Shown: piece by piece, positions 4,367 to 7,596 of the stretch
How positions within the stretch are numbered: position 1 is the first letter of the stretch
Layout of the letters: every line of letters starts with the position of its first letter
Assembly (NCBI GenBank): GCA_905478675.1
Contig: CAJQJI010000003.1
Span: 1-7,596, forward strand
DNA length: 7,596 bases
Direction: 5' to 3'
Origin: Candidatus Altimarinota bacterium
Lineage (GTDB): Bacteria > Patescibacteriota > Gracilibacteria > UBA4473
Position numbers and translations under genes: made by a program
The notes under the pieces: model-generated
Database searches by the model: none
Seen by the model: only the letters and a program-made list of their open reading frames with translations
What the model was told of the DNA's origin: nothing

Positions 4367-5572
4367 ATGAAAACAATTTTTTTGGCCGCGGGCAGTTCCA
4401 GTCGGATGGAACCGATTAGTGATAAAAATTTCTTAGAATTTTTAGGCAAACCTTTACTTTTACACTTGCTTAAAAACGCGCATAAAGCGGGTTGTACGGA
4501 TTTTATCATTGTGACCAACCCCGATAACCACGCCCCAGTAAAAACCTTGTGCGCTGAAAATAATTTCCTTAACAACGCGCAAGTTACTAATCAACCGCGC
4601 TTAGAAGAAGGGATGGCGGGCGGCATTTTAGCCGGCCTTGAGTTTGTAAAAGACGAGGAAGCGGTGTTGATTCATAATGGAAACGATTACGTTGAAACCG
4701 ATATTATTAACGAAGTTATAAAACAAGCCAACGCCCACGATGGCGCTTTGCTCGCCCAAAGAAGAGCGACTTATTTTCCGGGTGGCTATTTAGAAATCGG
4801 GAAGAACGGCGCTATACAATCTATTATTGAAAAACCAGGTGAAGGGAACGAGCCGTCTGACTTAGTTAATATTGTGGTACACGGTTTTAATAACGCAGGC
4901 GATCTAAAGCAGGCTTTAATGACCGCAAAATCAACTCAGGATGATGTGTATGAAGTCGCGCTCGACGCTCTTTTTAAAACTAAAACCTTTAAAGCGGTTG
5001 AATATAACGGTGTTTGGCAAGCGATTAAATATCCTTGGCATGTACTGGAAATGATGGATGTTTTACTCGAACAATCTGATTCTTTTATTAGTCCTGACGC
5101 CGAGATAGCCGAAAACGCGACTATTAAAGGCGAGCACGTGGTAATTGAAGCGGGGGCTCGTGTTTTTGAAAATGCCGTTATTAATGGGCCCGCTTATATT
5201 GGTACAAACGCGATTGTGGGAAATAACGCGTTAGTGAGAAATTCAATTATCGGTACAAACTCAGTTGTTGGTTACAATACTGAAGTCGCTCGATCATGGC
5301 TTGGAAAAGAGGTTAGCAGTCATATGGCATATATTGGAGACTCGGTTGTGGCCGATAAAGTTAACTTTGGAGCTTTTAGTTGTACGGCAAATTTACGACT
5401 CGATAAAAAATCGGTTCGTGTAAAAATTAAAGAAGACTTAATTGACTCAAATCACTTAAAACTAGGCGCTATTGTAGGCTACGGCACACAAATCGGTATT
5501 GGTGCAAAACTTATGCCAGGGTGCAAAACTCCCGTGCAAACCTTAGTCAGACCTGGTGAGATTTGGTCTTAA
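4367..5572 (+). CDS. Bifunctional sugar-1-phosphate nucleotidyltransferase / left-handed beta-helix acetyltransferase (GlmU-like)
   Basis: A 401-residue cytosolic enzyme. Residues 1-235 form a nucleotidyltransferase domain: LAAGSSSRM at 6-14 with Lys20 as the expected catalytic lysine, GKPLL at 27-31, Asp107 (NGNDY) as probable metal ligand, IIEKP at 153-157, and a conserved WHVLEM end at 224-229. Residues about 240-390 carry hexapeptide repeats of a left-handed beta-helix (for example AYIGTNAIVGNNALV). His319 in SHMAYIGD aligns with E. coli GlmU catalytic His363, and Asn342 with its Asn386, so acetyltransfer to an amino sugar phosphate is plausible. The length resembles archaeal dual-function enzymes (about 400) rather than E. 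coli GlmU (456). UDP-GlcNAc synthesis for cell envelope precursors is the likely role, but another sugar is possible. There is no Shine-Dalgarno sequence before the ATG. Confidence 0.85.
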   Translation: MKTIFLAAGSSSRMEPISDKNFLEFLGKPLLLHLLKNAHKAGCTDFIIVTNPDNHAPVKTLCAENNFLNNAQVTNQPRLEEGMAGGILAGLEFVKDEEAVLIHNGNDYVETDIINEVIKQANAHDGALLAQRRATYFPGGYLEIGKNGAIQSIIEKPGEGNEPSDLVNIVVHGFNNAGDLKQALMTAKSTQDDVYEVALDALFKTKTFKAVEYNGVWQAIKYPWHVLEMMDVLLEQSDSFISPDAEIAENATIKGEHVVIEAGARVFENAVINGPAYIGTNAIVGNNALVRNSIIGTNSVVGYNTEVARSWLGKEVSSHMAYIGDSVVADKVNFGAFSCTANLRLDKKSVRVKIKEDLIDSNHLKLGAIVGYGTQIGIGAKLMPGCKTPVQTLVRPGEIWS

Positions 5573-5940
5573 TCCCCATTTCAGCTTTCCTCTAAAAAAT
5601 CTACTTCTTATTTTTACACATAAAGATTTTAAAGTTATGCAGACTTTTACCCCAAGTTTTACACATTTAATTAAAAACTCTCCTGAATTAAATTTTTAAC
5701 CAGCCCTAAGCGAGACTCTCAAACTAAAAAATAAGAGTACAATTTGTGAAACCCCTTTCTTTTAAATATCAAAATAAAATATCTTTTTACACAAAAATTT
5801 AATTTAAATTCCCGTTTTTAACGACAAAAAAATTTTTACACAAATTAGCCCTAATAAAACTAAGTTTATAAATCTATTCTTTTAAAAAACTAAACCACTA
5901 AGAGAGAAATGTGCATTTAAATTTGTCTTTTTAATTTAAG
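5573..5940. other. A+T-rich gene-free region, candidate replication origin or regulatory block
   Basis: No coding frame of note on either strand. By hand count 5641-5940 is 72/300 G+C (24%), falling to 34/180 (19%) over 5761-5940, against roughly 40-50% in the coding lines I counted. It contains four TTTTACACA sites on the plus strand, and long A and T runs that would melt easily. It sits upstream of the rpoC promoter; at the left end genes run left, while the larger genes nearby run right. No dnaA or dnaN is in view, so origin function is an inference. Confidence 0.4.
5612..5842 (+). repeat. Cluster of four direct TTTTACACA repeats, DnaA-box-like
   Basis: Exact TTTTACACA copies lie at 5612-5620, 5657-5665, 5785-5793 and 5834-5842. 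Three are preceded by a further T. All fit the general DnaA-box consensus TTWTNCACA and all face the same way. Starts are 45, 128 and 49 bases apart, so they fall into two pairs of similar spacing. A one-mismatch copy (TTTTACAGA) is at 6084-6092 in the rpoC leader. The exact 9-mer was noticed only once elsewhere in the window, inside thyA at 3186-3194. Alternative: sites for another transcription factor acting on rpoC. Confidence 0.6.
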
Positions 5941-5968
5941 TTGACTAAAGAGGCTTAATTTCTATATT
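5941..5968 (+). promoter_or_regulatory. Strong sigma70-type promoter of rpoC
   Basis: TTGACT (5941-5946) and TATATT (5963-5968) are 16 bases apart, each matching 5 of 6 consensus bases. Transcription would start near 5975, about 158 bases before the rpoC ATG. This is the best promoter in the window and would let rpoC be transcribed on its own. Confidence 0.65.
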
Positions 5969-5974
5969 CTATCA

Positions 5975-6132
5975 GCTTTTAAGCGTTTTCTAGAAACGTT
6001 TAAACACTTCAGGAAGTTTTGTTTAGGGTTGAAAACAAGAAAGATTACGAGATTAGTAACGACTAAATTTTTTGTACAAAACCTTTTACAGAGCAACCTA
6101 ACCTCTAATTTTTAAGTCTTTTCTGATTGCCC
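5975..6132 (+). other. Long 5' leader of rpoC
   Basis: Predicted untranslated leader with no open frame of note and no clear Shine-Dalgarno sequence before the rpoC ATG (the preceding bases are CTGATTGCCC). It contains palindromes TTTCTAGAAA (5987-5996), GTTTAAAC (5998-6005) and TTTTGTACAAAA (6070-6081), and short self-complementary GCTT/AAGC at 5975-5984. None makes an intrinsic terminator. A role in control of RNA polymerase synthesis is possible but not shown. Confidence 0.4.
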
Positions 6133-7596
6133 ATGAGCAACATCAAAAAAATCAAAGATTTCGATGCGATCGCTTTATCTGTAGCCTCGCCCGAGGAAAT
6201 TTTATCGTGGTCTCACGGTGAAGTAACCAAACCAGAGACGATTAATTATCGTACTCAAAAACCAGAACCAGACGGATTATTCTGTCAAAAAATATTCGGT
6301 CCGGTTAAAAACTGGGAATGTGCTTGTGGAAAGTACAAACGAATTCGTTACAAAGGGATTGTGTGTGAACGTTGTGGGGTTGAAGTAACGCGTTCAATTG
6401 TTCGACGAGAACGAATGGGACACATTAAATTAGCCGTACCAGTAACGCATACTTGGTTTTTACGATCAACGCCTTCTCGAATTGGTTTGTTGATGGATTT
6501 GTCGGTAAAACAATTAGAACAAATTGTTTATTTTGCTTCTTATTTAGTGGTAGATGTTGATGAAGAAGAGCAAGAAGAAGCGATGAGTGAACTTGAAGCG
6601 GATTACCAAAAAATTATTGAAAAAGCGAAAGAAGAAAATTCAGCCAGTTTGAAAGCCGCTAAGAAAGCGGTAAAAAATGGTGATATGACCGAAAAAGATT
6701 TAGCCGCTTTAGAAGCTGAGCTAGTTATGAATCTTGAAGAAGTAAACGCTAATTTTAAAAGTGCTAAGGATGAACTTAAAAATTTACAAGTTGGTTTAGT
6801 GTTAACTGAAACTGAATACCGAGCTATTTCTATGAAGTTTGGTCATGTTTTCCGAGCTGGAATTGGAGCGGATGCGATTCGTGAAGTAATTCAACGAATG
6901 GATATGCCAAAATTTATTGCACAACTTAAAGCCGAACTTAAAGCGGCTTCAGGGCAAAAAGAAAAGAAATTACTTAAACGAGTGAAACTGGTTTCTTCAC
7001 TTGAACGAAGCAATATTCGTCCTGAATGGATGATTTTAACCGTGATTCCGGTAATTCCACCGGAACTACGACCAATGGTTCAACTTGATGGAGGGCGTTT
7101 TGCAACGTCTGATTTGAATGATTTATACCGACGAGTGATTAATCGAAATTCTCGTTTGAAAAAATTAATTCAACTTGGGGCGCCAGAAATTATCTGTCGA
7201 AATGAAAAACGGATGTTACAAGAATCAGTTGATATTCTGATTTCTAATTCAGTTCGAAATTCTCGATCTGGAGTAAATCAAGTACAACGACGACGATTAC
7301 GATCACTTTCAGATATGTTGAAAGGGAAACAAGGGCGATTCCGTCAAAATCTTTTAGGGAAACGAGTGGATTATTCTGGTCGTTCAGTGATTGTGGTTGG
7401 GCCAACGCTTAAACTACATGAATGTGGTCTTCCTAAAAAGATTGCTTTAGAATTGTTTAAGCCTTTTGTAATCTCAAAACTGATCGGTTTTGAATTAGCG
7501 CATAATGTTAAAAGTGCTGAAAAATTAATTAAAAATGGTGAAAAAGTAGTGTGGGATATTTTAGATGAAGTGATTGAAGGTAAATATGTACTTCTA
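6133..7596 (+). CDS. rpoC: DNA-directed RNA polymerase subunit beta' (N-terminal part, runs off window)
   Basis: The first 488 codons of the beta' subunit, open to the window edge in frame. It begins MSNIKKIKDFDAIALSVASP. The N-terminal zinc ribbon is intact: Cys63, Cys65, Cys78 and Cys81 in CACGKYKR...CERCGVEV. PEWMILTVIPVIPPELRP and RFATSDLNDLYRRVINRN follow, then the bridge to the active-site barrel, KGKQGRFRQNLLGKRVDYSGRSVIVVGP. The catalytic NADFDGD lies beyond the window. Residues about 143-221 (6559-6795) are a highly charged, Lys/Glu/Ala-rich probable coiled coil inserted between YFASYLVVD and LTETEYRA. E. coli has only a short linker there, whereas Mycobacterium and Thermus also carry insertions. 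rpoB is not directly upstream; a 560-base gap with its own promoter precedes the gene. No Shine-Dalgarno sequence supports the ATG; it is chosen by homology. Confidence 0.97.
   Translation, partial: MSNIKKIKDFDAIALSVASPEEILSWSHGEVTKPETINYRTQKPEPDGLFCQKIFGPVKNWECACGKYKRIRYKGIVCERCGVEVTRSIVRRERMGHIKLAVPVTHTWFLRSTPSRIGLLMDLSVKQLEQIVYFASYLVVDVDEEEQEEAMSELEADYQKIIEKAKEENSASLKAAKKAVKNGDMTEKDLAALEAELVMNLEEVNANFKSAKDELKNLQVGLVLTETEYRAISMKFGHVFRAGIGADAIREVIQRMDMPKFIAQLKAELKAASGQKEKKLLKRVKLVSSLERSNIRPEWMILTVIPVIPPELRPMVQLDGGRFATSDLNDLYRRVINRNSRLKKLIQLGAPEIICRNEKRMLQESVDILISNSVRNSRSGVNQVQRRRLRSLSDMLKGKQGRFRQNLLGKRVDYSGRSVIVVGPTLKLHECGLPKKIALELFKPFVISKLIGFELAHNVKSAEKLIKNGEKVVWDILDEVIEGKYVLL

Noticed and set aside
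4055..4575. Open frames at 4055-4243 (plus) and 4360-4575 (minus)
   Set aside because: The first overlaps the small membrane protein, which has a Shine-Dalgarno site and terminator. The second is antisense to the well-supported GlmU-like gene.
3880..5640. Repeated TAAAGTTATGC at 3880-3890 and 5630-5640
   Set aside because: Two copies of an 11-base A+T-rich string, one overlapping a stop codon, without shared flanks; probably coincidence.

Overview
The window looks like part of a compact bacterial chromosome. It uses the standard code with UGA as stop (serA ends in TGA) and has closely packed genes. Several traits suggest a Candidate Phyla Radiation (Patescibacteria)-like organism: most starts lack a Shine-Dalgarno (SD) sequence, the thymidylate synthase is divergent, and the RNA polymerase beta' carries a coiled-coil insertion. 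That assignment is an inference of moderate to low confidence. No tRNA, rRNA, insertion sequence, CRISPR array or phage gene was seen.

Left part (1-2450, minus strand): a serine-biosynthesis operon reads right to left, an unknown 94-residue protein, then serB (phosphoserine phosphatase), then serA (3-phosphoglycerate dehydrogenase with a feedback ACT domain). The 94-residue gene and serB overlap in a TAATG junction, and serA follows serB after 12 bases. serC is not in the window. Just upstream of the operon lies a leader-like stretch with a nested hairpin, a 23-codon basic open frame and a clear intrinsic terminator only 30 bases before the first operon start. It could be an attenuator or simply the end of the thyA transcript.

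Middle (2449-4366): a thymidylate-synthase-family gene (minus) is transcribed divergently from a plus-strand gene that fuses a CxxC DUF1858 domain to an IscA/HesB-like domain lacking its cluster-binding cysteines. A convergent small two-helix membrane protein (minus) follows, then a 192-base divergent intergenic region with several inverted repeats. The thymidylate synthase homologue has Asp where the family has the Asn that selects dUMP; T4 dCMP hydroxymethylase has Asp there. This suggests a deoxycytidylate-acting enzyme.

Right part (4367-7596, plus strand): a sugar-1-phosphate nucleotidyltransferase/left-handed beta-helix acyltransferase (GlmU-like), then 560 bases without a gene, then the first 488 codons of rpoC, which run off the window. 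The gap is very AT-rich upstream (24% G+C over 5641-5940 by hand count). It carries four same-strand TTTTACACA sites that fit the DnaA-box consensus TTWTNCACA, followed by a strong sigma70-type promoter and a leader of about 158 nt for rpoC. Genes at the left end run left and the larger genes to the right run right, so this gap is a candidate replication origin or a DnaA-regulated promoter. rpoB is not immediately upstream of rpoC, which is unusual.
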